Both the position numbers and the translations under genes were made by a program. The notes under the pieces are model-generated. The model ran no database searches, had not been told where the DNA came from, and was given only the letters and a program-made list of their open reading frames with translations. A stretch of 64,000 nucleotides of DNA, taken from NCBI RefSeq assembly GCF_023101765.2, contig NC_064226.1:5572001-5636000 (forward strand), written 5' to 3'. The stretch is from Spodoptera frugiperda. Taxonomy: Eukaryota; Arthropoda; Insecta; Lepidoptera; Noctuidae. Shown here piece by piece: positions 12,846 to 24,190 of this stretch. Numbering within the stretch: the first letter of the stretch is position 1; every line of letters begins with the position of its first letter.

Positions 12846-13518
12846 CTTAAAAAATGGAGGTTCGCACTTTAACACGTGTTTTACGTATTGAAACGTAATT
12901 AACACAAACTCTAATTTGTTAGTACGCGAACCTTAGTCATAAAATATTTGCTCTAAAATCAAAAAACCACTACCACCAGCAATATCAAAAAAAAAAAAAT
13001 AATTCACACACAAGCAAGCCTCATGCAGTGAACTAGTGACAGCGTTCAGACGAGTTCCTAATAATTAATGTCTTGTAAGCACAACTAGGGAAACTATCTC
13101 GGGGCGTGAAAGCCAGAGGCATCTGACATATCCAATTAACACGGCATCCGTTTCCGCCGGGATCCAGCAGTCATGCCGACTGAACATGTACTATTATGTT
13201 CACATTTCCTTTCGTTTTGATTTCTTTGAATGTACGTTAGGCCCGTTTCGGGTGCATTGTCCTTTTGATCCTTTGATTGGAAAATGAATGTAGTTTGTGA
13301 TTTGTTGAGTGAAAATTGGTAGTTTATCTTTGTTGTTGTCGTTGTTGGTAGTTGAATGGGTTAATGGAATGGTGTTTATAATGTTATGCGTGTAATTTAA
13401 CTATGTATGATAAGTAAGTATGTATGTGCCACAGTCTCTTGAAAACCTTAGAAGAGAGGAAAGAAAGGTATGTTCGATAACCAAAACCTTCAAATTCAGC
13501 CATAATATGCACTTTTTT

Positions 13519-13605
13519 CCAAAAGGCCGGCAACCCATTTGATCGAAGGGCTGCAAGCACCTGCAGTTGACAGTGATTATAAATGCCTTATACCATTTTT
13601 TTATT
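13519..13605 (+). repeat. Degraded type B repeat
   Basis: ccaaaaggccggcaaccca, then diverged sequence and ttataccatttttt. Confidence 0.4.
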
Positions 13606-14977
13606 TGGATTTGGTAACTATTTAGTCCCGCTTTAACAAAAATGGAACAAGAAATACACTTTAATGAAAAGTAAACACACTATACCTACCTCCAACCTAC
13701 ATCCAAAAACACATGATGTAATTCCTAACCTATAAATAACAAAACCAACAGCTATGTTCTAGAAACCTGAATGAACTGCAATACCGTTGAACAATGCCGG
13801 TCAACTCGCACTTGACCAGGTTTTATTTTCTATTATAATAATATGTTACACGCCGTTGGACGTCAAAGGTTAAAGCCGTGGATGAGTAATCAGATACTTC
13901 ACGCTACCTCATTCGATATCAATTCAATCTTCGATACATTTGTATTGTGTTATAAAAAATTAAGACTTTTATTCGGTTAAGTAGAATTAGATAGGAGGAT
14001 TTTTAGTATGTTCGATTCTTGGATTGTTAAGTTAGAGAAGTTGTTTTTTTATATTTCCTAATGATAAAAGTGCGGATTTAAAAAAAAATTACATTAATTG
14101 TTAGTAAAATGCTTGTTTCTTCACATGTGACAAATCAAATATGTGGTGAAAATTGGGTGTTATTAATGAAATGGGTGTAATTGAGTCCAAAATCTTTTGA
14201 CGTAATCAGATTCTAGCAAAATAAGGTGAGATTTAAAAAAACATACTATAATACATAATCATCTGTGTGTAAATTAAAACGTTTCTAGTAAAAAACTAAA
14301 GCTTAAAACGTGTCTAATTAAAAAAAACTGGATTCGTTCAAAGAATAAGCCAATTTTTTGACTAGAAAAACAAGGATGTTTCTTCTATGACTATGCCACA
14401 ACTGTCAAAGAAAATAAAAGTCGTTATATAATTATGTAAATGATAATCAAAATTTACATTATTTTTCTTTTAGTATTGATGTTTAGTTTATCTCATTATC
14501 ATGCTAATTTGTTACACCATATTTTTTTCGGATCTTTAAACTTTTGGAATTCGTTAATAATATTTCCTCTATAACATTCATTCTGTCATAGGACAAAATA
14601 TGAATAAAATCTTAAAATGATGACGATATAACTTTATACGGGAAAATCCTGCTTATGTATTACGTAGGTCTGTTTAGATACAATTATCTCTTCTGTTTCC
14701 AAAATTTACCCTTTCTATCCACACTAATATCGACGGCCCCTACGTAAACTATCGAAACTGCAAAAAAGCCATTTTCATTTTATTGCACTAATAGTATGTG
14801 GAGATAAAGATCTATTATTATATATATAAATTATGTTCCAATTGTATACCTACAACTATTTTTCAATCGAACAGAATCGTAACTGCATAAAATGAACACA
14901 TTAAAACATCGAACCTGCCGTTTTCGATGATATACGCGGGCAGCGCTGCGCGAGCGAGACACGAAACTGCCTGTTTC

Positions 14978-15112
14978 GGGTTTTGATGAAATTTGGTATA
15001 CAGACAGGGTATGAGCTGAATTGAGTGATGATTATACTTTTAATTCCAGGGGAACGAGGGCGAAGCAACGTTACAAGAAATCTATATCTCACTTCGATGT
15101 TTGTTTGGATTT
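14978..15112 (+). repeat. Type D repeat fragment
   Basis: ttttgatgaaatttggtatacagacagggtatgag and ggcgaagcaacgtt closely match 17345-17475. It lies inside the CGACG-ended element. The adjoining 14936-14964 is GC-rich with a GCAGCGCTGC palindrome. Confidence 0.7.
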
Positions 15113-15655
15113 TCAGCATCTCCTGTGCGATGTCAATTCACCGACGAAGAGTGAAAATATTTAAATGATATTTACAAAGAAAAACGGGGATTTTCTGTAT
15201 AACGATTCTGAAATCGTTCCATCTCCTAAATCTGTCCAAGATTTTTATTGTCCAACAAACCAAACCTTTTTTTTACAGAATAACTTACTCATAAAGTACT
15301 CACATAACTTTACCATTCTTATAGATCGACACCAGCAATTTATACTACGCTAACTCAAAAAGCGTACTTTACAGTAGAGGCGTTTCCGAAATGTATCCGG
15401 TAATAAACGGAAAGGCTTTAAAGCCGGGCCTCCACAAGCGCATCATCGTTGATGATACTTTTTTGAAATTTGGTATGCTTAATATTTAATTTATTAATTG
15501 TAACATCTCATATTTATATTTCCTTAATTATTTCTATTTTTTGATTTAGCGCAAGTTAGCCGTATATAAACGTAATTCATCAAAAAAATGTTACATTTGG
15601 TCAAATTTTTTTATACACGTCTAACTTATGTTAGCGTAGTATTTTGTTACACCTT

Positions 15656-16740
15656 GTATACGAGCCGAAGTTTAGGGTAGGCGATAGAGTTACGCCCAGA
15701 ATAAGATCCGATATTGGAACGGATACATCTCGGAAAGTAGGAGTCAGCGGAAATTGGCTCCGTTTGGCAGAGAATAGACTCACCTGGGTTTTGTATTGAA
15801 CTTGAACAAGTTGGCGTCACCCCAATCGGAGACCGCCTTCAAGGAGGAGTGCAACCATTCGACCATGGATTCTCTTAGAGACTGGATCTGTGTTCCGCTA
15901 GTCCGCGCATCGGACACATACCTTTCAACAACTGTGCTGTCATCTGCATACCCAAATTCGTCGTTGATATGCAGCAAAAAGAGCGTTGCTGAAAGTACTG
16001 TCCCCTGAGTAGTCATCAATGACTACTCGGATTGACCGACCCCTAAGGAAGTCAGCAATCCATCTGCACAGATCAGCGGGAAGTCCATATGCAGGAAGCT
16101 TGCCGATAAGGCTGTCGTGCCAAACCCTGTCAAAGGCCTTCGATATATCGAGTGAGACCGCTAATGCCTCCCCGTGCTTCTCGATGGCCTCGCTCCAAAT
16201 GTGGGTGGCATACGCAAGAAGGGGACCTTCTGTGGATCGGTTGCGGCGAAACCCATACTGCTGATCGCTGAGGAGGTCGTTACCTTTAAGGTATGCCAGG
16301 AGCCTGTTGTTAAGTACACGTTCCGACGTGACTGAGATTGGTCGGTAATTGTTAGGGTCGGCACGACTACCTTTTTTGGGCACAGGCTGCACGTTGGCCT
16401 GCTTCCATGCAACCGGCACTTGACCAGTCTCAGGCGCACAGGTTTTTAAAACCACGGCTGAGATTCCGTCGGGTTCACTGGCCTTGTTCACGTCAAGATT
16501 ACGCAACGTCTTATATACCTCCTTCTATCGGATGCGAATTTTTGACATATTCGTCTCGCAAACTCTATGGAGAGAAGGAGGCAAAGCGCCACCAGTATCA
16601 AGACGTGAAGATTCCGCAAATAGAGAAGCAAACAGGTTTGTTTTCTCTACCGCGGTGTGTGCCAGTGTCGTTAGGCCCCAGGAGAGGTGGGAGTGAAGGG
16701 CGGCAGAAGTTCGATTCAACTTTAGTGCAAAACCGTGCAA
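15656..16740 (-). pseudogene. Broken LINE reverse transcriptase fragment
   Basis: Non-LTR reverse transcriptase on the minus strand, reading from 16740 down. Recognisable blocks: LFASLFAESSRLDTGG, then an in-frame stop, NLDVNKASEPDGIS, NNYRPISV, QQYGFRRNRSTEGP, DISKAFDRVWHDSL (motif A), QGTVLSATLFLLHIND, YADDS (motif C, catalytic D pair), and downstream FPLTPTFRDVSVPISDL to 15656. The frame breaks near 16015, where sequence between motif A and QGTVLS is missing, and again before YADDS and after 15790. The endonuclease and C-terminal parts are absent. The residues resemble Jockey/CR1-type insect LINEs; the clade is not proven. It is dead and nested in the CGACG-ended element. Confidence 0.88.
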
Positions 16741-16879
16741 TTACTACGTTTTTAAGTTCTTTATTTTTTAATACAAATTGCTTGATTAACAATATTTGAT
16801 TGATTTTCTTCATTTGTCACTAATTCCCCAGAAAAAATAGCAGTCAAAGCTTGACATAAATAAACAGTTGGAAGGTATC

Positions 16880-17110
16880 TCCTATCGAAATTAGTCTTAT
16901 GTTACCTTGACTTGAGCAATGTAACAATGAATACAATCGAAAGTACCACATTCAATAGTTTACTAGAGATACTTGTCGTGGAAAAGTACTGAAACGGGCA
17001 CATTCGATAGTAGATTAAAATCTTATGTCATAGAACACTATCGAAACGGGCACATTCGATAAAAAACTAACCAGAACTAACCAAGAAAAGTATCGAATGT
17101 GTAATATTAC
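16880..17110. repeat. Subterminal motif cluster of the 2,566-bp element
   Basis: Repeated variants of ACTATCGAAACGGGCACATT and CGATA: near 16881, 16936, 16988-17009 and 17037-17060, with an inverted form TATCGAATGTG near 17092. ACTATCGAAAC is also part of the TIR. The layout mirrors the subterminal arrays of the autonomous element. Confidence 0.65.
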
Positions 17111-17300
17111 AAAAAGTATGATAATTATGAAAAACTACAGTAGCTAGTATAAAACACTAATATTTTCCACGTTAGATATACTGGTAATATTGAATATACG
17201 AATTTCATGTTTAACAAAAATCTAAATCGAAACTTAGAATCGCTCTCCTGTAAAGTAGAGGTTTTGTAGTTTCGATAGTTTACGTAGGGGCCGTCGATAT

Positions 17301-17478
17301 AATAAACGTGAAAGTTTATATGATTTTCCGTCAAACAAGCTGAACTACTGAACCGATTTTGATGAAAGTTGGTATACAGACAGTGTATGAGGTAAATTGG
17401 GTGATGATTATACTTTTAATTCCAAGGGAATGAGGGCGAAGCAACGTTTAAAAAAACTATAGGTATCTCACTTTGATT
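17301..17478 (+). repeat. Type D repeat, host of the 2,566-bp element
   Basis: Starts aataaacgtgaaagttta, then ccgattttgatgaaagttgg, tatacagacag and gagggcgaagcaacg, as in very common lepidopteran repeats. The transposon entered at its ATAT start. Confidence 0.7.
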
Positions 17479-17610
17479 TAATTTTTCCATTTTAAGACGG
17501 ATAACATGACAAAACCAATTAATGACCAAAGTAATACTTAACCCAGTCCTTAGCAATTGTTTTTCTCAAACTACAAAACACTTATCTCCTTCATTATCTT
17601 TTCATTGCAG

Positions 17611-17731
17611 AAAATGCAGAGCTCCGGCCGGATTCAAGACTAAGCCACGTGGATTTCTTATGATAAAACTTCCGACTTCAAAACTTTCAACTAAAGAAAC
17701 AAGGAATCAAGAAACTGCTGTACAATATTAA
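17611..17731 (+). CDS. Possible terminal exon of an unidentified gene
   Basis: A good acceptor (ttatctccttcattatcttttcattgcag, ending 17610) is followed by a short GC-richer stretch and then AT-rich sequence with clustered AATAAA signals near 18026-18045. All three frames stay open for at least ten codons. One reads to TGA at 17661-17663 (…AELRPDSRLSHVDFL) and fits the extent of the GC-rich part best. Another reads to TAA at 17729-17731 (…KPRGFLMIKLPTSKLS). No family was recognised. It could be chance. Confidence 0.22.
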
Positions 17732-18025
17732 CTAGTATGAATGAACAAAGAAATATTGTAAAAGTTTTGTGATGTACAGAGCGTTTTTACTTAGAAAATA
17801 TTTGTTTATATAAGGCAAATTATAGACATGGATAAGTAGTAAAGTTTTTTTTCAGATTCTGACTTATATTAAGTAGTTAGTAGAAGCTTTAACGCCTTAT
17901 CTATATTGTATTACTATTGTATTTTGTACATTAACGATTACTTCAAAGTTAACAATAGTCCTTAAATTGCTTTGTAAGCCAGTTACTAAGGTATAGTTGA
18001 AGTTATCATTAAATATATCTGAGTC

Positions 18026-18045
18026 AATAAATAAATAAAAATAAA
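18026..18045 (+). terminator. Cluster of AATAAA-type signals
   Basis: Overlapping aataaataaataaaaataaa about 300-400 bases after the possible terminal exon. It may equally be low-complexity DNA. Confidence 0.25.
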
Positions 18046-18754
18046 GTGTTAAATGTATAAATACTTACGTATACTTACTTATTGTATATCTATTTATATA
18101 TTTTGTGATATATTAAACTAATTAATACAGCCGGTTGCCAATGCAGCCACCGTGCAGTCTCATTTTGCACATGCGACATAAAAAACACTCTATAATTTGA
18201 CATTTTATGAGAAAGAGAACCTTTAATCCTGAACATTAACATGTCACAAAAAGAATTATAACTTAATCAGATAATCGCATAATCCGAACTTATTGAGATG
18301 ACAAAATAAATCGAATCTAATTTTGTATCGATACAAAACTGTCTTTGTTAATTAAATCAGGAGGTTTAATAAAATCGATTGCAAATGTCAAGGTTGTCGG
18401 ATGGTTACATCCTTGTAACTGACGGGAGCAAGTAGGAACAATTAACGAACAATTGTTCGGGACGTTTGGGGCTAACGCCTACGGCCGTCTGAGCCCGCAA
18501 TGGACGAAGTCCTACCCTCGACGCGCCATATTCTATGAATAGAACAGCCATACCGTTTGTCATTGAGGAGTAAGTTACAGAGTGTCAAGTGAAACTTTCA
18601 AGTGAAATGTGGTTTTCAATTTGTGATGGGCTTTATGGGTTTATCATAATTTTTTCTGGTACTAGGTAAGAGTTTGTGATAAATAAAGAAAGAAAACGGA
18701 TTATTATTGCTCTTTGATCCATGCTTGTATTGTCTTTCTATGCATTTTCCAGTA

Positions 18755-18820
18755 GTTTTTTTATGGAATAAGCTGGTAAACGAGCAGACGATTGCCGCCG
18801 CCCATGGATACTTGAAACAC
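18755..18820 (-). repeat. Type B repeat fragment
   Basis: ctggtaaacgagcagacgat and tgccgccgcccatgg, reverse of the type B 3' part. Confidence 0.6.
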
Positions 18821-19295
18821 TATTTTTAAGTGTGACGTGGGTGACGGCGGCAACGGCCGCCTTCTAAGTGCTCTGAAGTGGGAATTTAATAGTTGTTAAT
18901 CTAAAAAGCCAAATGTAACGAAACTCATTTAGCATTCCATTTACTCTGGATTCCGTGGAAAGCATCAATTATTTACATTTACACTGCAATAAAGCCGGTA
19001 ATGAGATGACGTGTCCGCCCTAGCAATGCGTGCAGTCATCGAGTCTAGTGATGTGGATACGATATTAGTGGTTTGCGGCTAAACTGATTGTTGGTTAACC
19101 AATGGTCGATGATTGATAGCCGATACAGACCTGTAATTTTTGTATTGATAGCTGATTCCCGTAAGTCATACCGCAGAACCGTAATGAGCTTGATTTTATA
19201 TGTAATTTATTTATTTAAAATTGTGATGCAAATGTCGGTTAATGCGCTTCACTAGTTAGATCTGAAGCGTTGCCTAATAATAGTATCCTTATGAA

Positions 19296-19376
19296 TGCTG
19301 TTCATAAATATGAGCCTCTAGCATGGCTTGAAACTAGTCGAGTTCCTCGTCAAATAATTACGTGAGTAAACCGAAA
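19296..19376 (+). repeat. Type G repeat
   Basis: gctgttcataaatatgagcc, cttgaaactagtcgagttcc, tcgtcaaataattacgtgag; second copy at 46258. Confidence 0.75.
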
Positions 19377-20299
19377 AACATAATAATTATTAGTATCCTC
19401 AATATTCTTCCAGATCCACATATTATTTTTCCTTCCCAGAGCTCATAGTCTAAGCCTCATCTTTGGAGTTTATAAGATTTACTGGAGATTTGTAATAAAT
19501 ACGCGTCTCACTAAAATCAAAAATTTTATTTAGAAGCCACACAAAATAGACTACGTCTTTTTAGAACTATATTTGGCCACGAATTCTCAAACAGAAACCA
19601 GATACTTACCGGAATAAAATAATCTAATTTTAAATCGAAATCTATTACAAGATAATAATTTTAAACTTTTTATCTATGTCCATTCAATAATGAGCAATTT
19701 TTTGTGATACATAATATTATGTCAAAGACTGTTTTGCATTAATTTACAAAAATCACGTGCCACAATGACGTAATCGAATTGTCTTCTACAGCATTACATA
19801 ATTAATAAAATAACACACACATACAAAGATCTCTTTTCCTTTTTTATATTATAGTGTAACAAATATACAAACTTACACTTTCCGAATATTAACATAGAGT
19901 ACACATTCGTATAATAGAACCTAATATCAAGAAAAAGAAATCATTTTAACGTTTTTCCTATATCTATTTAAAGAAAGATAAATGGTCGGATGGTAAAATT
20001 GATGACGTATTTTTCCTGGTGAGTCTGACGACAAGAGGGAAGGCCCTTTTCCTACAGTTGATGATATGACCCGCATTTAGGGATGAGGTATGGGGTAGAC
20101 ATTAAATAAGTACTTATGACCTGTAGAACTTTTTATATTTTTAAATGAAATGTAAGAGAAATTGTGATGTAGAGAAGCACAACATAGTATTCTAAATATT
20201 TCAGAGTTAATTTTTTTAAGAAATAAACGTGGTAAATTTTTGAAAAGGAAGTTTCGTGACCTTATAGTTTTTTAAACAATTTTCATTTATTTACTGATG

Positions 20300-20388
20300 A
20301 TCTGAAAAGTTCAGTAGTTTCAGTGTGATTGACGCGCAAACAACCATACAAACAAACTTTTACATTTATAATATTATAGTATGATTAT
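20300..20388 (-). repeat. Type D repeat, inverted
   Basis: Reads on the minus strand as aatattataaatgtaaaagt, ttgtttgtatgg, cgcgtcaatcacactgaaac, tactgaac. Confidence 0.6.
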
Positions 20389-20498
20389 AGAAAAACTCAA
20401 TTAGCACTCTAGATCTCCTAAACTTAAGAAAATGATTCTAAAAACCGTCAAAATCGATTTTAGCTTTTCATCCACGAAATTTTCTTCTACCCTTTCAG

Positions 20499-20626
20499 GT
20501 AGGCACAATTGTGTAGTGAACCAGACAAACTTCAATTACACCATAAAGCAAGGCTACCATCGTCTATTCATAGCCTGTTACCGCACAGCACTATGCAACA
20601 GGGAAAGACAGTTAATGTCAATTTAG
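20499..20626 (+). CDS. Possible short exon, unidentified
   Basis: After a pyrimidine-rich acceptor (ttcttctaccctttcag, ending 20498) an open frame of about 42 codons runs to TAG at 20624-20626. It includes NQTNFNYTIKQGYHRLFIAC and four cysteines. Local GC content is higher than the flanks, and codons such as AAC, TTC, TAC, ACC, AAG and GGC are frequent. No protein family was recognised. It may be a terminal exon, a transposon remnant, or conserved non-coding DNA. Confidence 0.22.
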
Positions 20627-20771
20627 ATGCGTGCCTATTACACGGACGTCACTCACGGATGCAACGCTTGTCATTGTAAAGTGACATTACACTTTGATGA
20701 CATGCTATGATGAGTCATACAGCATAGTGTTCGACTTAGGTCGTTCGCTTATGTCAAATGTAAAAGTCATG

Positions 20772-20925
20772 TTTTTTTTAACCGACTTCAATAAAAGGAA
20801 GGTTCTCAGTTTGATTTGTATGTATGTATGTTTGTGCGTGATTATCTCGCGTTTGGTTAAACCGATTTTGAAGCGGTTTTCAGCATAATATTTTTTAGAC
20901 TTAAGAGAAGAATTTAAGGATTTTT
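20772..20925 (+). repeat. Type C repeat
   Basis: tttaaccgacttcaataaaa, tgtatgtatgtttgtgcgtg, attatctcgcgtttggtt, ttttcagcataatattt. Confidence 0.75.
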
Positions 20926-21262
20926 CCTAACTAAAAATATTATGAAGGCGCTAAATATAAATGAAAGCAGTTTCCCTTTCTTATAAAAAAGTTATTTTGA
21001 ATAGGTGTATGTTACTGCTTCGTAGGTATGATGATTGCAAGTACAATTATTGAAATATTCGATCATTAGGGAAACAGGTAAAGTATGCACTCACATACAA
21101 TTTTACTAAAAATACGACATCAGTCATGATTTGATGATTTTTATAAACATGACTTATCTAGATAGTAGATAATTTTAATAAAATACTAAAATATTGCACC
21201 TTTGCACCCAATTTGTATGTCCATTTATAGATTTATAACACAAATACCTATTAATAATAATA

Positions 21263-21276
21263 ATTATGTCTATTAA
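21263..21276. repeat. Target-site duplication ATTATGTCTATTAA, left
   Basis: Perfect 14-bp match with 21518-21531 on the other side of the LINE tail. Confidence 0.88.
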
Positions 21277-21517
21277 CCAACACCTGAGTAGGCTAACGTT
21301 AGATGGTTGGATCAAGAGCCTGATGCAGAAGGCAGTACTTCTGGATACGGCGCGTATTGTCCGGAAATTCCTCTCTCTTGAGCCCTGACTGCCGGTAGCT
21401 TGGATTTATCCCGTTACTGGTGGGCTACTGCTTTTTATATTTTTAAATGTATTTTTTTTAATTGAATATTTAAAAATGTAAATATCAAGTAAAGTAAATA
21501 AATAAATGAATAAGAAG
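21277..21517 (+). mobile_element. 5'-truncated R4/R2-like LINE tail with 14-bp target duplication
   Basis: 241 bp covering the last 36 or so codons (HLSRLTLDGWIKSLMQ… to the stop near 21388) and the 3' UTR, ending in an AAAT-rich tail. It is nearly the same as the 3' end of the longer copy at 37.78-38.01 kb. ATTATGTCTATTAA flanks both sides exactly (21263-21276 and 21518-21531), so this is a genuine short insertion made by target-primed reverse transcription. Confidence 0.88.
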
Positions 21518-21531
21518 ATTATGTCTATTAA
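21518..21531. repeat. Target-site duplication ATTATGTCTATTAA, right
   Basis: Perfect 14-bp match with 21263-21276. Confidence 0.88.
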
Positions 21532-21868
21532 ACATATGTCTGGATCGTGTTTTCAATATTTAAATCTTGTTTCTGCCACTTATTTTAAAATTTCAATATT
21601 TTATGCCAATTTATATTAAAATTTAATTACTATTCTACTAGTTCGTAATAAAGAAAACTGGCTATGAACTAGTAGTCTAGAAAGTATACAAAAACTAGTT
21701 TGGGCCGTAAAATGGATTATTAATTTTGTCCCATTTTTTAGTGTAGTATTGTGGGGTTTATTAAATATATAACTTAATTAAATGTGATTAATTTGTGTCA
21801 AGAAAACATAAAATAAACGTTTTTTTTTCAAAAGAGAATCGTCTCTAATTTTCTTTACCGATTGTCTT

Positions 21869-22012
21869 TTTCCTAAAGCCTAAGTCTGAAAAATACTATG
21901 CTGAAAACTGCATCAAAATCGGTTCAGCCAAACACGAGATAATCGCACACAAATATACATACATACATACAAGTCAAACTGAGAACCTCGATTTGTTTGA
22001 AGTCGGTTAATA
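21869..22012 (-). repeat. Type C repeat, inverted
   Basis: aaatactatgctgaaaactg, aaatcggttcagccaaacac, gagataatcgcacac, tttgaagtcggttaa. Confidence 0.75.
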
Positions 22013-22583
22013 AATTAAACATGATAAAGAAGTCATAAATAAAAAAAACACTTTTCCATCTTTGGTAATGATGATCTCAATCCCAAATTATTTAAAATTT
22101 AATCACCGAATAATTGCATAAATATGTTAAATTAGGTAATTATCGTAAATTTATTATTTCACATAATGATATATAAAATATATATAGTTTAAAAGTGACA
22201 ATGGTAAAAAATTTATAGTCTCAAAACAAAAATGTCGGTGGCATCAAAAATACCGGCGACATATAAAAGCCGCATGCCTTATATAAAATATGCTTTTGGG
22301 ATCAGTGCAAGGCCGAGAAAAATCATAAATCATCTAACATTTAACATAAAAACTAAAAATATCTTCCTTCTGGTAGTTTATTGATATTTTGTTGATACAA
22401 AAAAAAAAGTATTTTTTAATAAAAAAATACAAACATGACTTATATTCTAAATATTTCTTTCGAACATAGTAATCGATGTTTTAAAAATCATAATGCATAA
22501 AATTTGTAGACAAAAGAAGAAATATCTATTATTTCAATTTCACGAGACAATATTCAATCAATTTGAAGATTGGGTGACATTAG

Positions 22584-22630
22584 GATTTCTTCCTATGATG
22601 TGGGTGCGTTAACACATGGAACACCCAAAG
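22584..22630 (-). repeat. Type J SINE fragment
   Basis: atgatgtgggtgcgtt and gaacacccaaag match the tail half of the SINE at 1238. Confidence 0.45.
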
Positions 22631-22691
22631 TCCTAGTCCGCATTTCCGGATCAGGTATTAGCTCTACTGGGCCCCATCTGTGGTGGTCTAA
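22631..22691 (-). repeat. Type A repeat, internal fragment
   Basis: tagtccgcatttccggatca and tactgggccccatctgtggt match the inner part of the copy at 46.55 kb. Confidence 0.65.
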
Positions 22692-24029
22692 GAATTATAG
22701 TAGCCTACACAATTATTTTTAGTACCGAATCCAGCTTGAAACAAAGATAGAAATCGCCATAGGCACAATAATAGCATCACCTTGAAACTAGTCTAAAAAC
22801 AAAAGCCTCTTAATATCGAGCAGTGACATATTAGGTAATGTTGGCAAAAGAATTGAGGAAGGCAAAATACCAGAAATCTTCTACACCTAAAAGTGATGTC
22901 ACTCATATAAAATTTAATCATTTTATCATAAACATTGTAAACCTATATTGGCATGCAGATATATAGGTAATATTACTAAATGGACTTTTTATGAATCAGC
23001 GATTTAATTGACGATGCTGTTAATTTTTTAATGACTTTTATTAATTTATTCGCCTATTAACCGATTAAGTTTTTTTATCAGCGAGGAAGCCTCACAGTTC
23101 CTGCTTGACCTCATTTTTCGTTAAATTAATTGGAAGACCATGTCGCACCTTAAAAGTTACCAAACACGTATTTTGAGAAAAATCCTTTAAAAGTAATCAT
23201 TTATTACTTTTCTAATAACTATATTTTTCTTTTGCAGTTCACCATCATCACATCATATCAATAGATTTTAACTAAATGGCCACTGCTGACTAAAGGTCTC
23301 TTCTCGCACGGAGATAGTTTGAGCATTAATCACCACGCTTGCTCAATGCGGGTTGGCGATTTCAACCTTATAAATTAAAAGTCTTAAGACTGATTAGAGT
23401 TATTAAACATGTTATTCAGATATCTGTACTTAATAGCAGTTTCGTTACAGTTAAGTTAAATTCGTCAATCTAAATTTATTGTGAGTTCAACCAAAAATCT
23501 ACTATAGTTGGTACTTATTCTTCTAAATTACATTTAAAATAGCACGCAACTTCTTTTCCTTTTTAAAAACCTAGATAACTTGAATACAATTAAAAATGTA
23601 TGACAAGGGCACGGACCAAGAGTCGGAGGAGAAATAATATAAATAGAATTGAAAAAATACTTAAATACAATTATGTTATTTTCATCTTTGTCTGAACTGA
23701 AGTCTAATTTTCATAGCATTTTTCTTCACAAGTTTCTTTAGAGGACCGTTGGAGCTATTTGTTTATTTTCTCAAGGATAGGGAAATGAACAACTTTAATT
23801 ACATTAAAAGCCACAACATTTTTCAGTAAATTACTTTTGTGAAAAATTGTACGCACAACGTAGGCTCGTTATGTAAAGTGATTAAATTCATTATTAGCCA
23901 CTGTTCAATATTTTATAACTAATCTTCATTTTGATAGATTTTTAAACTTTTGCTGGCAAATAATTAACCAACTACATACTATGTCAATAAATTGAATACA
24001 ACTTTATAGTAGACCTGACGTTTTTCGCG
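22692..24029. other. Gene-free AT-rich DNA
   Basis: Only the type I repeat at 23275 is recognised. Confidence 0.5.
23275..23380 (+). repeat. Lepidopteran repeat (type I)
   Basis: ggccactgctgactaaaggt and accacgcttgctcaatgcgg, gttggcgatttcaacc: sequence seen repeatedly in moth genomes; only one copy here. Confidence 0.5.
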
Positions 24030-24190
24030 GAAAACCTGGCGCTCGCAGAAAACCTGTCGCTCGCAGAAAACCTGTCGCTCGTGGAAAACCTGACGGGTTG
24101 TCCGGGTCGAGGACCAGGAGTAATAAGAGACTGACACTCGCTCTCGCCTCATCCAAGGTGGGAGAAGTAATTGGATATTTTTTCCCCCAC
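24030..24190 (+). repeat. Type A repeat with an internal 18-bp minisatellite
   Basis: Ends with agactgacactcgctctcgc… ggatattttttccccc. At 24030-24083 it has three tandem units of GAAAACCTGKCGCTCGCR plus a partial fourth to 24094, in place of the usual inner sequence. Confidence 0.75.

Larger units (their letters stand above)
10531..14726. other. Long gene-poor stretch
   Basis: Apart from the separately listed 60-codon frame at 11834, the type C repeat at 12689 and the weak type B copy, only a GC-richer patch at 13085-13190 stands out. Confidence 0.5.
14731..17296. mobile_element. 2,566-bp non-autonomous CGACG-ended DNA transposon, ATAT duplication, with nested repeats
   Basis: Terminal inverted repeats of 35 bp with one mismatch begin CGACGGCCCCTACGTAAACT at both ends, flanked by ATAT (14727-14730 and 17297-17300). 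Joining the flanks gives ccacactaATATaataaacgtgaaag, the usual start of a lepidopteran repeat (type D), so the host site is recognisable. The TIR aligns with that of the autonomous transposon at about 20 of 28 positions. No transposase remains. Inside are a type D fragment, a broken LINE reverse transcriptase and a subterminal motif cluster near 16.9-17.1 kb. Confidence 0.82.
17732..19295. other. Gene-free DNA with a palindrome and CpG patch
   Basis: The CpG-richer 18410-18550 contains the perfect 14-bp palindrome CGAACAATTGTTCG at 18446-18459. The rest is AT-rich. Confidence 0.45.
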
